NCBI GenBank assembly: GCA_001051155.2
Contig: JYIP02000003.1
Coordinates: 2,728,001 to 2,792,000 of the forward strand
Source: Chrysoporthe austroafricana
Taxonomy: Eukaryota; Ascomycota; Sordariomycetes; Diaporthales; Cryphonectriaceae
DNA: 64,000 nucleotides
Reading direction: 5' to 3'
Shown here: piece by piece, positions 33,936-46,459 of the stretch
Layout of the letters: every line of letters begins with the position of its first letter
Numbering within the stretch: position 1 is the first letter of the stretch
Position numbers and translations under genes: made by a program
Notes under the pieces: generated by a model
Told to the model about the DNA's origin: nothing
Databases searched by the model: none
What the model saw: the letters and a program-made list of their open reading frames with translations, nothing else

Positions 33936-35799
33936 TTTGAAGTAGACGTAGTGGTACTGCGGGAGAATGAGTCAAGGTATCAGGGACTGGTGTTCAGAGG
34001 GTTGTTGGAAGACGGTGACCTTCGTGACCCGCGCGGGTCGCGTCACGTGGAGGCATCGCAATTGAAAAGCTAGCAGACGATACACAGAACGAGGGTGGGT
34101 GTACTCACGAGTGATTGTTGTTCCAAGTTGAAGACCAGGAGCATCTGGCATTCGAATTCCAAATACTGGTCAATCAGTGAAGCCGCGATTTCGTTGCTGC
34201 AGTCGTAGTGAGACGGAAGAAACAACAGAGGATTGTCAGAAGGAGGGACAGGTCGCAAGGGAAGGAAGGCTGTGGAAGATCTTGAAAGAGGGCTTGAGTT
34301 GGAGGACTTTTGGAGACTGGCCAAGCTGCTGCGACGACATCGTTGTTGGGCACTTGGGCTGATCATTCCATAGGCTTGTTGAGGAAGGTGATGCCATAGA
34401 ATGGGTTTTGGGGGAAGGGCAACAGCCAGTACCCTGAAATATGTGTGGTGGCAGAATTCCTAGCACATAAGGAGAAGGCAGTGCATAGAGGCTCACAGTG
34501 ACTGACCATGCCACCTGAAAAATCTCTCCTGAGGAGCCGGACGGGCCTCGGGACTAGACATCATTGCACAATTCACTCATTGTGGAGGGCTAGAGCGTGG
34601 TTTGCGAATAATCTCATTCCTGACGTGAGCGTTGGATTGCTATTGAACGATTGGTCTCTACTACTCCTTACGGTCAGTTTTGAACACCAGCCTTCAGCAA
34701 AGAGCCCACTGGAAGCGAGGAGGCTCATCATTGGTATGCTGAAGCCAATTGAATGAAGCGGAGGGCCTACCATCAATGCTGGGATTAGGCGGAGAGTGAT
34801 TCCATTGGGTAAGGAGTAAATCAGGCACGTTGCCGTAACCTCGAAGTAGACGGTGTGCCTTTCATCCGCTGTGAGCTCACCCATGAGAGGTGGGATAAGC
34901 ATGTATCATCCCTTACACCATGCCCCAAGGTGTGGACTACAAAGAGGCTTTGGGCGTGATGGCCTTGGTGCTGTCTTTCATCTGACTTTGACACTCTGCT
35001 GCTATCAAACTCTCGTCATCTGGGTGAAAGAAAGACAGCAGAGAGTGGACACTAGACTCTGGGCTTGTCAAGCATCACTAAAAGGCATGCTAGCCACCTC
35101 TGGCTTTCTGGGGTCTCAAGACAAGACAAATAGGCAGGTGGTGGGGTAAGAGATCTTGAAGAAAATAATGTGAGAGGTGGTAACCTTGAGGACTAGACTC
35201 AGACATTGGGCAGGATACCTACATATATTTGCCAGGCTGACTCTATCCTCCAAGTGGAATCTTGGGACACCTCCAGACACAACAGGCTGCCCCAGAGACT
35301 CCCTTCGTCTGGAAGCGACGAACGCGACCTGCCAACTCCAAACAACATTCAAATTTGCGGAAATCTTTGGTGGCCTGCGATATCAACCCCAAGCTTTGGA
35401 TATCTGCAGTTTGCCTCTAACGACTTCCGTTTCGTTCCACCCCAGCTTCCATTTACCTTCTCCCCACCTTATCCCTCCCATCACCACTGCTCGTCAGCAG
35501 CTTGCAAATACTGAAGACGACGCTTAATCTTCATTGCAGGATTAAAATCGACAGGTAAGCAGGTCTGACCCCAAAGCACTTTCTCTAGCACCAATTAGAA
35601 TGGGTGTTGATTACAAGCTGGCAATGCCACATCGTTTGGAGGGAGTCCGCTCCCATAGATGACAGCCTTGATGTGACCTGAGTTTTCTGACGCATACGTT
35701 AAGTTTTCAGCGCAAGGATACTGAATGTTGACATCTCGTGGTAACAGCTCCTAGACAAACCTTCTCGACTTCAACCGACATCCTCGTCGACCATTCACA
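33936..35799. promoter_or_regulatory. Divergent region between Myb-like genes F and G
   Basis: This 1.86-kb stretch contains no further half-domain exon that I could find. CT-rich leader-like sequence precedes gene G at about 35400-35480. A tandem direct repeat resembling the E exons is absent. Confidence 0.4.
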
Positions 35800-36677
35800 A
35801 TGGCTCCTCCGAATACTGAGGATCAATTCAAGTTTTTGATCGCTTGTATTAAGCACTCGACTGCTGGCAAGGTAAGTGGTCCGACGAAATACGACCTCTT
35901 CCACCACGCTGACCGGCAACTCTGCCAGATCGACTTCAGTCAGGTCGCCACCGAGTGTGACATCATCAGCAAGGGTGCTGCGTAGGTCTCAACCGTCGCA
36001 TGTTCAAAAGTCTTCTGGCTAACGCGGTCCACAGTGCCAAGCGATACGAGCGCCTCATGAAGGCCCATGGCATTACCGGCAACGGCAGCGGTGGTCGTGC
36101 TGGCTCGCCTGCTCCCTCTGGCCCCAGCACCCCGACCACTCCGGCTGCTCGCAAGCCCCTTCCGAATGGCCGCACCCCTGCCAGCAAGAAGCGCAAACTG
36201 GCTGCACGGGGTGATGATATCGACGAAGATATCAAGGCTGAGGTCAAGACCGAAGTCAAGCACGAGGTCAAGCATGAGACCAGCCCTGGCGACTCCAACG
36301 GTTCGTACACTGCAAATCCGACTGATATCCCACTTGAGATGCCAGCGACGGCTCCTGTTGGACCTTACAACGATGCTGCTGATGACGACATCCTCCTGGT
36401 GTCGGAGGCTCGGAGCGTCTTTGGACCACCGACGCCTCTTGCCTTCGCGCATCAAATGCTCATGCACCCTTCGCCAGAGAATTTCTACGGCTTCGTAAAT
36501 CCTTTCGCGAGTGACATGGCCGCCCCACCGCAGACCGTCATCAGTCCGACCTCAGCTCCAGTCTCACAAGAATACAACAGGCACGGAACTGACGCTGACT
36601 ATCCATCGCAGACGACGATGCCTCCTGAGCATGTCGCTAGCCACTGGCTACAGCATGGGAGTTCTACCTTCTCCTAG
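35800..36677 (+). CDS. Myb/SANT-like protein G
   Basis: Three exons: 35800-35871, 35929-35981 and 36035-36677 (255 aa). The introns are very short, 57 and 53 bp (phases 0 and 2), with a GCTAAC branch in the second. The domain covers residues 1-55: EDQFKFLIACIKHS, then IDFSQVATECDIISKG, then AAAKRYERLMKAHG. Intron 2 is in phase 2 at the same helix-3 position as in D and the E array. The tail has S/T/P-rich sequence, the basic SKKRKLAA, and a striking IKAE-VKTE-VKHE-VKHE series of V/I-K-x-E motifs, then a disordered C-terminus. The inferred role is a nuclear regulator. Confidence 0.78.
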
Positions 36678-38638
36678 ACAGGTGGAAAGCAGTTGGACGA
36701 GGGAGTGAGTCTGAACCGGAGTAAGTCGCTAGAATAGATGGAAAGGAGGGAGCATCTACTGACTGCGGTAGAGGACGTGGACGTTGGTCTTGATGGGATC
36801 GGATGAAGTCTGCGTTGGTTCCTTGGACGGAGTTTGATGGAGTGCGGATTGCGAACTTGGGACAAGTATTCTCTGAACACAAGCGGTCGACTCCGGCCAA
36901 TTGAAGGGTGGTTCCCATCAGAAGCTTGCTGAATTGTTCAAAGTACTATGATAAGTGTCGTGTGTGTGAAGTCGACAGTACGTACGTCCGTACTTGGATG
37001 TTTCCCTTCAAGACTGACGTAGATCTGGAGTGCCCCTGTCCTTGGCACGGGCTGAGCCGCCGAGCCTCTCGGAACGAACCGTGTAAGTAGTCTCCAGAAG
37101 GGACCCCTTGGGTACATCTTTGTGCCTCTCTTAGATGACATATCGTCCTCAAGATCCTTTCAGCAACGGTAGTGGCCCGAAGCTTTAAATTTTTATTTGA
37201 TGAAGTCTAGAAAATGTTATGATAAAGTCCAGATTTAGATCTACACTTTGTCAACGTCGACTGACGCTGCGCTGACCGAAGAGTGGGCTGTCACGAACGG
37301 GCATTGAAGATAATGCTCTCAGAACACATGCTGTAGGAATTTCATGCTTCAGGAAACATCATATATAAAATTATATATATAGCCTGGTAGAAAGCAAACG
37401 TGTCACATCTGCTCCTGTACGGCAGCTGTCCATGGGCTGTGATGGCTTGCCCTCTTGACGATTGCCAACACATTACGCAACACTGTCTGTGGCCTTTCCT
37501 CGTATGAATCAGATGCCGTATTGGGGTCATAGCAGCTAAAGTTATTCTACCTCTTCAAGTTGATGATATCGGAGCCAGAATCGGCATTCACACACGCGGC
37601 TCTAATAATTACTGGCCCTCCCTAATCGTAAGTCTCGATAGCTACAGCTATGTTACAGTATATATGGCTTCCGAGTGGGTAAGGCCTCCGATATTACCGT
37701 GAGCTATTACAAATTAAGTGAACCACTGCCGTGGTTCTGGAAAGCTTACAGAGGTCATGGTCTCAAAGAACCTCCTGAGTATGCGGAGTACACTGTGACC
37801 TGAAGAAATTAGGAGCAGTATGCGGACGATATTTGGCATCAGTTTGGTTGCCATCTGTACTAGATTGTATCTTGTTCCGTTTGCGAAGGTAGGCTCAAGA
37901 CTCTGTGCAGTGCCTGCCTCGCTTGAAGCAACATCTGTCAACGAGAAGCATCATTCCCGGGGGAGGGCTATATCGGTTATACGGCCATTATCAGCAGGCA
38001 TGAGACTTCAGTTACCAGGTGAGGCTGATCCCCGACCAAAAAAATTCAAAAACATAGCCTTGAGCCCTGTTGGCTTCCCAGCCTTCTCGAATGGTCTTTG
38101 ATGGTGCTAAAACTTTGAAGCGAGATCCTTCTCCAGCACCAATCTCTGTAGCTTCTCAACAGACAGGCACATCGAACCTGTAAGCCATCTTTACTTTATC
38201 CACCTTGACCTTCTCGTATCCCGTCGCGCACTGCAGATCACAAAATTCAAGCCCATATTAACAACTCCGGTAAGCTTGAGGTGACGCCAAAACACCTTTT
38301 CCTGGGACCACGGGCTTGACTGACGCGTTGAAAGTGGGGAGATCGAATCAATTCTTCGCAGCTCGTTACTGTTAGTCTCTGCTCACTTTCTGCCTTTGCC
38401 TTAGCAACACATTTGAAGGCCGTTCTCATACCTCGTCCCGTCTGTCGTTGTTTCTTCGAAACTACCACATTTTCATGGGAAGGCAGTGGTTTAGACAAAA
38501 TCTACCACACCGCCTGTCCTCTCATCATCTATCCATAAAAGCTCTCACTTCTATCAGGCTGCCAATCCCATGGCCGCTGCTCGATTCCGCTGACATAGAC
38601 AGCCTTCTCAGACAGATTCTCGTTGAACACTGACAAAC
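36678..38638. other. Intergenic region between Myb-like genes G and H
   Basis: This 1.96-kb stretch is more AT-rich than the genes around it, for example TATATAAAATTATATATA near 37363-37380. Open frames are all short. No gene was recognised. Confidence 0.45.
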
Positions 38639-40569
38639 ATGGCTCCAACGAAGAAGCCCAAGCGAGCCGTCGACGATGATGAGGCTGTTGTCGCCAAGAA
38701 CAAGCGCTACCGCGGTATGAACCGCGACTGGAATCAGTACACGCACATCCCGCCCAAGCAGAGCGATCTCTCCAAGAATGGCCGCCGTGTCGGACGCAAC
38801 CTGATCGTCTGGAATCGTAAATATCTCCCACTGCTTTCTCCCACCAGATCCCTGCCTCGAGCTCGCCCATCGATAGATCTTAGTCGTGATGACCGCGACA
38901 CATATGCACGCAACTGATGATGCCACAGGTCCCCGCATGATGGAGAAGCTCATTCTGCACATAGAGTACGAGTGCCAGCTACGCAATCTGCAGGTCCCCT
39001 GGGACAATATTGCCCACCGCCTGAGTAAGTCCTTGACGATTTATTCTTCCTCCTATGAGCGGCTTGTCATAAAACGGGTGCCTCAGATCGTTTTGAAGAA
39101 TGCTAACAAGAATAAATCTAGACCCTGGCTCTTCCGGCAGCTCTGTACAGCAGCAGTTGATCCGCATTCGCAAGAATTTGATCGCTGAGGGCCACCTCGT
39201 TCCTCCTGTCCCCCAGAAGCCTGGTGGTCCGAAACAGGATCCTGCCATCCGAGGTTACATCCGCAAATACCAAGACGCGTAGGTTTCTTCCAACGCTACG
39301 ACTCTGCCACTATAGCCAAGAGCTAACATTCCTCAGCTCTGGTGATTACAACACCATCCGCCCTGTCCCTTGGACCGAGAAAATGGACGATCTGAAGAAG
39401 GTCCTGGGCGACGCTGCCTATGCATATGATGGCGCCTTTGACGAGATTTTGGAGACTGCGGAGGACAAATCTATCGAGAAAACCTATGATCCTGACAACG
39501 GCGGCTCTGACGTTTTTCACGAGGGCCCTAGATCTATTAAGTCGTCTAAGCCCAGCCTCAAACGCAAGAAGGTCTCCACTGAGTCCAACAACGGTGATCA
39601 TGAGCGCGGAGTTGGCAGTAACAAGACGACCAAGGCCACTCGACATCCCACTCGACGTCCCACTCGTGCTGCCGCCAAAAAAGCCAATTATCTTGAGATC
39701 GAGTCCGACGATGAGGTTACCCAGGACGGTGAGGAGGATGAGTGTATCGAGGACAACGAGGAGGGCGAGCGGGGACAGGGTCCTACCAGCCAGGTAAGCG
39801 TCATACTTGACAGACCATGAGAACCGTATCCGCTCACGACAACTCGTATACAGGGTCCTCAGCTCAACCAGAACACCAATCTCGCTGCCTCCTCCACTCC
39901 TACCGTCGTCGGTGCCTCCAAGCCGGTCAAACGTGCTGGTACGGTCGAGCCCGACCACTCTCCACTGTTCACCACTCCATCTCAGGCTGCCTTTCAACAT
40001 GTCTATGGCACCCCAACTCCCAAGCGTGGTCAACTCTCCCAGGGCACCCTCTTTGGCGATGGTGCCGCTGAGTGCAGCGGCATGCCATTCATGGGCCAAG
40101 TGATTCCTATCACACCTGACGGCGGCAAGACCTGGGCATTTGCGACTGTGGGTGCTGGCAGCATGAACATAGTTCAGCCTATGACTTTCCCAAGGACCCC
40201 CACTGCCCCTGGAGCAGTCGGGTGCTTTGCCACAGCCGCATCATCTCCCGCCAACTTTGACATGGCCAATGCCACCCCTGGCACCGCTGCTGCTATGCAG
40301 GCTGTGAGTCAACTCTTCCCCATACTTGATATTGCTGCCCTCGCCGGTTGAGGTTTGAGCTAACTATTCTGCAGCATCTAAACGAGTGGAACGCTGGCAC
40401 TGTCAATCCTGCGTTCGTTTTCAACGGTGGCTCCGACCCGACCTTGTTGTCGCCCGTCTCCGGCCCTGTCAGCGGTCAGGACTTCAACCGCACCTCTGAA
40501 ATTCCCTCCGTGTTCAGCGAGCCCGCTGAGTTCGCTGCCCAGCTTAATAAAGCGCAGGAACACGAGTGA
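38639..40569 (+). CDS. Myb/SANT-like protein H (larger relative)
   Basis: Six exons: 38639-38816, 38929-39024, 39122-39278, 39337-39793, 39854-40303 and 40375-40569 (510 aa). All introns are GT-AG, 58-112 bp, and several have CTAAC branches. A basic N-terminus (KKPKRAVDDDE, KNKRYRGMNRDWNQY) precedes the domain at about 60-115: MMEKLILHIEYECQLRNL, then VPWDNIAHRLNPGSSGSSVQQQLIRIRKNLIAEGHLVPP formed over two introns. This version, with SSGSS before helix 3, occurs in other fungal proteins of unknown function. The rest is disordered, with basic PTRRPTRAAAKKA, acidic stretches and T/P-rich sequence. It is the largest and most intron-rich member of the cluster. The inferred role is nuclear. Confidence 0.75.
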
Positions 40570-42111
40570 GTCGCTTGAAGATCTCTCTCCTCTGCCTAGC
40601 TTCTCTTTCCTCGGCCGCGCTGATCATTCCTCCGTCGAATGACCAACACACTTTCTGTATTTATATACTGTCTTTTGTATTTCCGGTCGTGCGCTTTATT
40701 AGTGCGATTTACCAACAGAATACGGCTTTCGAGTAGGAGGCGTCTTAATTCTGACGATCAGCACCTATGTCCGCCTGCTTATTGATCTTTCTGTTGTCGT
40801 TGTCTCATGCTACTTTGGACATGAAAGCCTGACGCTAGAATGGTCAGTCTGCTGGACGTCCTCTTATTTCAGCGGCTGTCATAAACTCTCATGGCATGTT
40901 CTCAATTTGGCGGTTTCGGTCTCTTCAATCCATTTGCGTCGGCTTTCTAACATCGGCTTTCGGTTACTTGCCGGCTTTCTCGACAGGAAGACTGGCCGTC
41001 ATACCTGCGCTTGTTATCTGCGGACATATTCGAGGAATTTGCGCTTCGAGTGAGTCTCCGGACGCGCCAAACGATTGATGAGCTAATGCTCACGGCTCAT
41101 GACTTGATGGGCTGCATGTGGCAGCAGGATGGACGGGAATGGTGGTCATGAACGAAGGATGGATCTGAGTGGTGGCCAACGGACCTGACGAACAGAAATT
41201 GGGTGTGTGGTAGAAGTCCTTTGGGGGCTTCACGAGTGTCTTTCGGCGGCTGGCTTGTTCAGGGCGGAGGATGGTCGGGTGAAAAACGGAGGGTGAGCTC
41301 CTGAGTAGTCCAACATCCGCAGCTCCGATGATTGACCATTGAAATAAGTATGGACTATTCATGCTCTAAAAAGACGCTCATCATGACTTCAGTGGCATCT
41401 CTATGTGTCTGTGATGATACTACTACCAGATCTTCGAGCACCGTTTTGGATTACAGGACCAGTGCTTCCGTGAATGAGTGAGTCGACCCAAGGCGTATGT
41501 CTGAATGGTACGAGGACGCTGGGTGTGAGTGAAGGGGGTACACAGTGTCCCAGGACGTGGCAGTGAAAAGAATTGTCTCCGGTTTCGTCAGTTCCGCCTT
41601 CTTATTCTCTATTACTCGAAGACTCAGTGCGTCTCGTGTAATACCAAGATTCAACGTCCTCCATTTGTTGATAGAGAATCACAGAGCCGAGAAAATGCGC
41701 CCGTTCTTGCCGCAATGAGAGGCGGGCCACCTCCAAAGGTCTTGATATGAGAATATAACAGAAGGAAATGCCCTCTAGAGCATGACCATCTCGTGAAATG
41801 CTGCTCCTAGAATCTCAGTCTTAGTGAGCATGAGCGCTGGAGCGATGAAGGTCAACCAGAGCCCCACAGAAAGTTGTAGAATCCAATGATATGCCCCTTT
41901 TGGTTAGCGCTCTAGCGCTGCCGGCTGCTTACCCATGCTCGTCGGCAACTCCAATTTTTTTGAAGCTCAGAATCTCAAGTTTGGCGTCACAACTTCAACT
42001 CTTCTCTTCCACACATCCCACCTCTTTGTTGAGTGCTCTGGACTAAGCGATACCCTCTCTACCAGTCTCCTTTGTTGCTGTGTGGTCTCTCAATTCTCAT
42101 CACAAGTCAAA
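40570..42111. promoter_or_regulatory. Intergenic region upstream of HSP60
   Basis: This 1.54-kb stretch contains only short frames. A heat-shock-element-like site lies at 41869-41881, and CT-rich leader sequence precedes the start codon. Confidence 0.45.
41869..41881 (+). promoter_or_regulatory. Possible heat-shock element
   Basis: The sequence GAA-AG-TTG-TA-GAA is one base off the three-unit consensus GAAnnTTCnnGAA. It lies about 230 bp before the HSP60 start codon, where HSF1 control is expected. One mismatch in a short motif can occur by chance. Confidence 0.35.
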
Positions 42112-44016
42112 ATGCAGCGAGCATTGACTAGCCGGACTGCGGCCTCGGCCCTGTCTCCTTCCGCAGCTTCCAGATTCCGGTCGAACGGCGCGCTCTCTCA
42201 ACAGCTCCGTTTTGCCCACAAGGTTCGTTGGCCCGACTCGAAAGTCTGACAAGATGTCAGGGTACACCAGTCTCGGACTGAGACAGCTAACATCTGCACG
42301 AACAGGAGCTTAAGTTTGGCGTTGAGGGCCGTGCGGCTCTGCTTTCTGGTGTCGATACCCTCGCGAAGGCCGTTGCCACTACCCTCGGCCCTAAAGGCCG
42401 CAACGTCCTGATCGAGTCCAGCTACGGCTCTCCCAAAATCACCAAGGGTACGCCCTCCTTCAGCCCATCTTACGGCCCACATCCTCCTAACTTGACCTTC
42501 TGCAGATGGTGTGACCGTCGCCCGTGCCGTCTCCCTCAAGGACAAGTTCGAGAACCTCGGCGCCCGATTGCTACAAGATGTCGCCTCCAAGACCAACGAG
42601 GTCGCCGGTGATGGTACCACCACCGCCACCGTCCTCGCCCGCGCCATCTTCTCCGAGACTGTCAAGAACGTTGCTGCCGGCTGCAACCCTATGGACCTGC
42701 GCCGCGGTATCCAGGCTGCCGTCGACTCTGTCGTTGACTTCCTGCAGAAGAACAAAAGGGATATTACCACGAGCGAGGAGATCGCGCAGGTTGCCACCAT
42801 CAGTGCCAACGGCGATACGCACATCGGCAAGCTGATTGCCAATGCTATGGAGAAGGTCGGCAAGGAGGGTGTCATCACTGTCAAGGAGGGCAAGACCCTG
42901 AACGATGAGTTGGAGGTTACCGAGGGTATGCGCTTCGACCGCGGCTTCATCTCCCCCTACTTCATCACCGACGCCAAGGCCCAGAAGGTCGAGTTCGAGA
43001 ACCCTCTCATCCTCCTTTCCGAGAAGAAGATCTCTGCCGTTCAGGACATCATTCCCGCCCTCGAGATCTCGACTCAGACCCGCCGACCCCTTGTCATTGT
43101 CGCCGAGGACATCGATGGTGAGGCTCTGGCTGTCTGCATTCTGAACAAGCTTCGTGGCCAGCTCCAGGTGGCTGCCGTCAAGGCTCCCGGCTTTGGTGAC
43201 AACCGCAAGTCCATTCTCGGCGACATTGCCGTTCTGACCAACGGCACCGTCTTCACCGATGAGCTCGACGTCAAGTTGGAGAAAGCGACCGCCGATATGC
43301 TCGGCTCCACTGGCTCTATCACCATCACCAAGGAGGACACCATCATGCTCAACGGCGAAGGCTCCAAGGACTCTATTACGCAGCGGTGCGAGCAGATCCG
43401 CGGCGTCATGGCCGATCCCACCACCTCGGAGTACGAGAAGGAGAAGCTCCAGGAGCGTCTTGCTAAGCTCTCTGGCGGTGTTGCCGTCATCAAGGTCGGC
43501 GGCTCCTCCGAGGTCGAGGTCGGCGAGAAGAAGGACCGCTTTGTCGACGCTCTGAACGCCACCCGGGCCGCCGTGGAGGAGGGCATCCTGCCTGGTGGCG
43601 GCACTGCTCTCCTGAAGGCCTCTAGCCAGGCCCTGGCTGGCGTCAAGCCCGCCAACTTCGACCAGCAGCTCGGTGTCAGCATTGTGAAGAACGCCATCAC
43701 CAGACCGGCTCGGACAATCGTTGAAAACGCCGGCCTGGAGGGCTCCGTCGTTGTCGGCAAGCTGACTGACGAGTTCGGCAAGGACTTCAACAAGGGCTTC
43801 GACAGCGCCAAGGGCGAGTACGTGGACATGATCTCAGCCGGTATCCTTGATCCCTTCAAGGTTGTCCGGACGGGTCTCATCGACGCTAGCGGTGTTGCCT
43901 CCCTGCTTGGCACCACAGAAGTTGCGATTGTGGAGGCGCCAGAGGAGAAGCCTGCCATGCCCTCGGGCATGGGTGGCATGGGCGGCATGGGCGGCGGCAT
44001 GGGAGGTATGATGTAA
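42112..44016 (+). CDS. HSP60: Mitochondrial chaperonin HSP60
   Basis: Three exons: 42112-42222, 42306-42447 and 42506-44016 (587 aa). Introns are 83 bp (phase 0) and 58 bp (phase 1). The first exon is a mitochondrial presequence: [14 protein letters not shown], rich in R, S and A without acids, ending near RFAHK. The mature part begins [11 protein letters not shown]. Seen: [12 protein letters not shown], the ATP-site motif [11 protein letters not shown] (GDGTT), [14 protein letters not shown], the conserved block [22 protein letters not shown], and the flexible GGM-repeat C-terminus. It folds imported proteins in the matrix as a ring with HSP10. Length and every landmark are normal. Codon use is strongly biased to C-ending codons, as in highly expressed fungal genes. 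Confidence 0.98.
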
Positions 44017-45197
44017 GACGATCATGACAGGAACAAGAGAAAGAAAAAGTTATTTTGTTTTCAGCGGCACAGTCTGTTTGGGCATATCGGCTTCGGTGTT
44101 TTGACGGGTCGGGTCATGTATTCCCATCTCTCTCCACTCCATCTCTCCTCCCTCATCCGTTGATACCTGGCATACCTATCCGGCCACGTTGTCTGGGGAA
44201 TTTCCTAGGCCTGTATATTACCATCATACTCCGATAGAATTCGAGAGCAGACAGAGAAGCTTGGAGATTCAGCAACGATTGCCTCGCCATTACTGCCTAC
44301 TTGCATGTCCGGTATCATGTGGCGATGGGATCCGCGCACATTGGTACGCGCGGTCCGCCTGACGGTTTGGTCTTGGCTTAGGCAGCACTCGTCAGGTCCC
44401 GTAGACAAGCGATGGGGCGTCGAACCCGGCATTAGGAGGGCGAGCACGCCGCGCTTCTGCAGAGATAGATAGCCATTGACAGCAAGAGCTCCTGCAGGTC
44501 GACATGTGGAGGAACGTTCGGCTGTAGCGCGCCGTCGTGTTGGCTCGGGCGCTGTGGGTCTCTCTGTTCAGCCTTCCCAGAGGCTCGAGGCAGAGAGAAG
44601 AGAGCGACCTGTCTGCCTGGCTGCCTGGCTGCCTGGCTAATAGCTAACGCTTGTGGTGTAAGCAGGGTGACAAGCCAGCTGCAGGGTCGAGCGGGAGGAC
44701 CAGGCTGTGAGGTGTGATGGGGTGGGTGTTGGGGTGTTGCGAGCCTGTTTGTTGCCCAAGCCGACGGGGAGCACTGCCCCACCATAAACAAAACCGCCTC
44801 CACACCCACCCACCATGGCCCTGCCCCTTTTACCGCCGGGCAGCAACTGTCAGCTTGTGTTGTCGCCAATTCCCACCTGCACCTCAGCATCCGCTTGCTT
44901 TGCGACTTCTCCCGCCCACTCCCCATCCCAACCCAAAACCTTCCACAACAAATAAAATCCACCTTTTGCGCCCGGCCTACCGATCTCGTTCTCCAGGAAC
45001 CCTCACCGTTGTCGGTATGCCCCTTCCTGACCAGCCTTGACCCTTGACAGGAGCTGTTTCTTGTCACGTCATACGTTACCGGGAGCGTTTTCTTGCTGAC
45101 CTCGACCCCTCACCGGCGACAGCTTTATCTCTGGCCCCCCAGCAACCAGATCCACAACCCGTCAAACTCGAGCCTCTTCCCGAACAAGATCGCCAGA
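44017..45197. promoter_or_regulatory. Intergenic region between HSP60 and cofilin
   Basis: This 1.18-kb stretch has no gene. Three 8-bp units CTGCCTGG occur at 44613-44636. A C/T-rich region at about 44860-45190 is probably the cofilin leader and promoter. Confidence 0.45.
44613..44636. repeat. Three tandem copies of CTGCCTGG
   Basis: Seen directly; the units are perfect. Confidence 0.9.
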
Positions 45198-46042
45198 ATG
45201 GTAAGCCGTGGGCATTTCGTGGTCATTCTTGACGCCTACTGACGTGTCTCTCGTCCAGTCGCAATCCGGGTTAGTGAAGCTCATTTCGAGATGCTGCCAG
45301 GCGGCCCCTCGTCCTCCGTCGGATCCGCCGCGGATGCAAAGAGCAGTCACGAGGAGGCAGCAACAGAGAGACCCGGGCAGAAGCTAACCAGCACAACCCG
45401 CATACAGAGCAACCGTCCACGAGGACTGCGTCACCGCCTGGAACGACCTCAAGCTCAACAAGAAGCACAAGTATGTCATCTTCAAGCTGTCCGACGACCT
45501 TAAGGAGATTGTCGTCGAGGAGGCGAGCGACAACAAGGACTGGGAGGCCTTCCGCCAAAAGCTCAAGGACGCCAAGACCGTCTCCAAGACCGTACGTTGC
45601 CTACTGCCCACGCGGCCGTGCTCGCGTGACTTGTCTTGCTGATCAAATTCTAGGGTGCCGAGAGCAAGGGCCCCCGATACGCCGTCTACGACTTCCAGTA
45701 CAACCTGGCTTCCGGCGAGGGCGAACGGTATGTGACACCCGAGCACCATGGTACCCAGAACGACCGGAGCTGACCTCGTTACAGCAACAAGCTGACCTTC
45801 ATCGCCTGGTCCCCCGATGATGCCGGCATCAAGGTTAGTAGCCCACAGCCTGACCCCGAGTCCATATCCGGTGTTCAGGTCGGCTAACGCTCTCTCACCA
45901 GGCCAAGATGGTGTACGCCTCCTCCAAGGATGCCCTGAAGCGCGCGCTGAGCGGTATCGCCGTCGAGGTTCAGGCCAACGACGACGACGACATCGAGTAC
46001 GACTCCATCCTGAGCAAGGTCAGCAAGGGCGCCGCTGCCTAA
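45198..46042 (+). CDS. COF1: Cofilin (actin-depolymerising factor)
   Basis: Six exons: 45198-45200 (ATG only), 45259-45269 (11 nt), 45408-45591, 45654-45727, 45785-45833 and 45902-46042 (153 aa). All introns are GT-AG (57-138 bp). The joins give MSQSGATVHEDCV, the standard cofilin start, in which serine 4 is next to the glycine that begins the actin-binding fold. Also seen are DLKLNKKHKYVIFKLSDD, the long-helix region NKLTFIAWSPDDAGIKAKM, and YASSKDALKRAL, a main actin- and PIP2-contact helix. It severs and recycles actin filaments in the cytoplasm. The two tiny first exons are inferred from protein fit; the consensus sites at each are good. Confidence 0.95.
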
Positions 46043-46459
46043 GCCATGAGCGGGAGAGAGTACTACAAAGCTGCGTTGCGTTTATAGTAGACGGCTAGCC
46101 TGGTCCGAGGCGTGCCACGGGTGGATCCACGGGTTTCCTGTCGTAGGATGGGGGAAGGGGCGAACGAGATCACATCACAACATTGGGGGCACGACTTTGC
46201 TCTTTTGTCCATAACGGAGACAGGACGGCGACCCGAGATATTTCATGTCGGCGTTGCCTTAGAATAGCAATCAGAACGGGCATTGGGCCTCCTTCCAAAC
46301 CCATAATAGTCTGTGGAGTCTTGCCAGTTAGCCACTCAAGCGTCCAGGATCTGGATAGACATGTTGCCGTGCGCAAACATCCCTATACAGCTGCCGCGGC
46401 CGGATATGGATGTAGGCGTTTCGTGGTATCTTAGGTGCTCCTGCTCGGCCCGCTCAATG
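46043..46459. other. Convergent spacer between cofilin and the GET5-like gene
   Basis: This 417-bp stretch has 3' ends on both sides. No gene is seen. Confidence 0.45.

Noticed and set aside
33936..35799. Search for a second array of half-domain exons upstream of gene G
   Set aside because: No ATG exon with the helix pattern and phase-2 donor was found on either strand.
44408..44430. tRNA T-arm-like GGGTTCGACGCCCC on the minus strand
   Set aside because: No matching acceptor stem, D-arm or anticodon arm could be found in the expected 70-90 bases.
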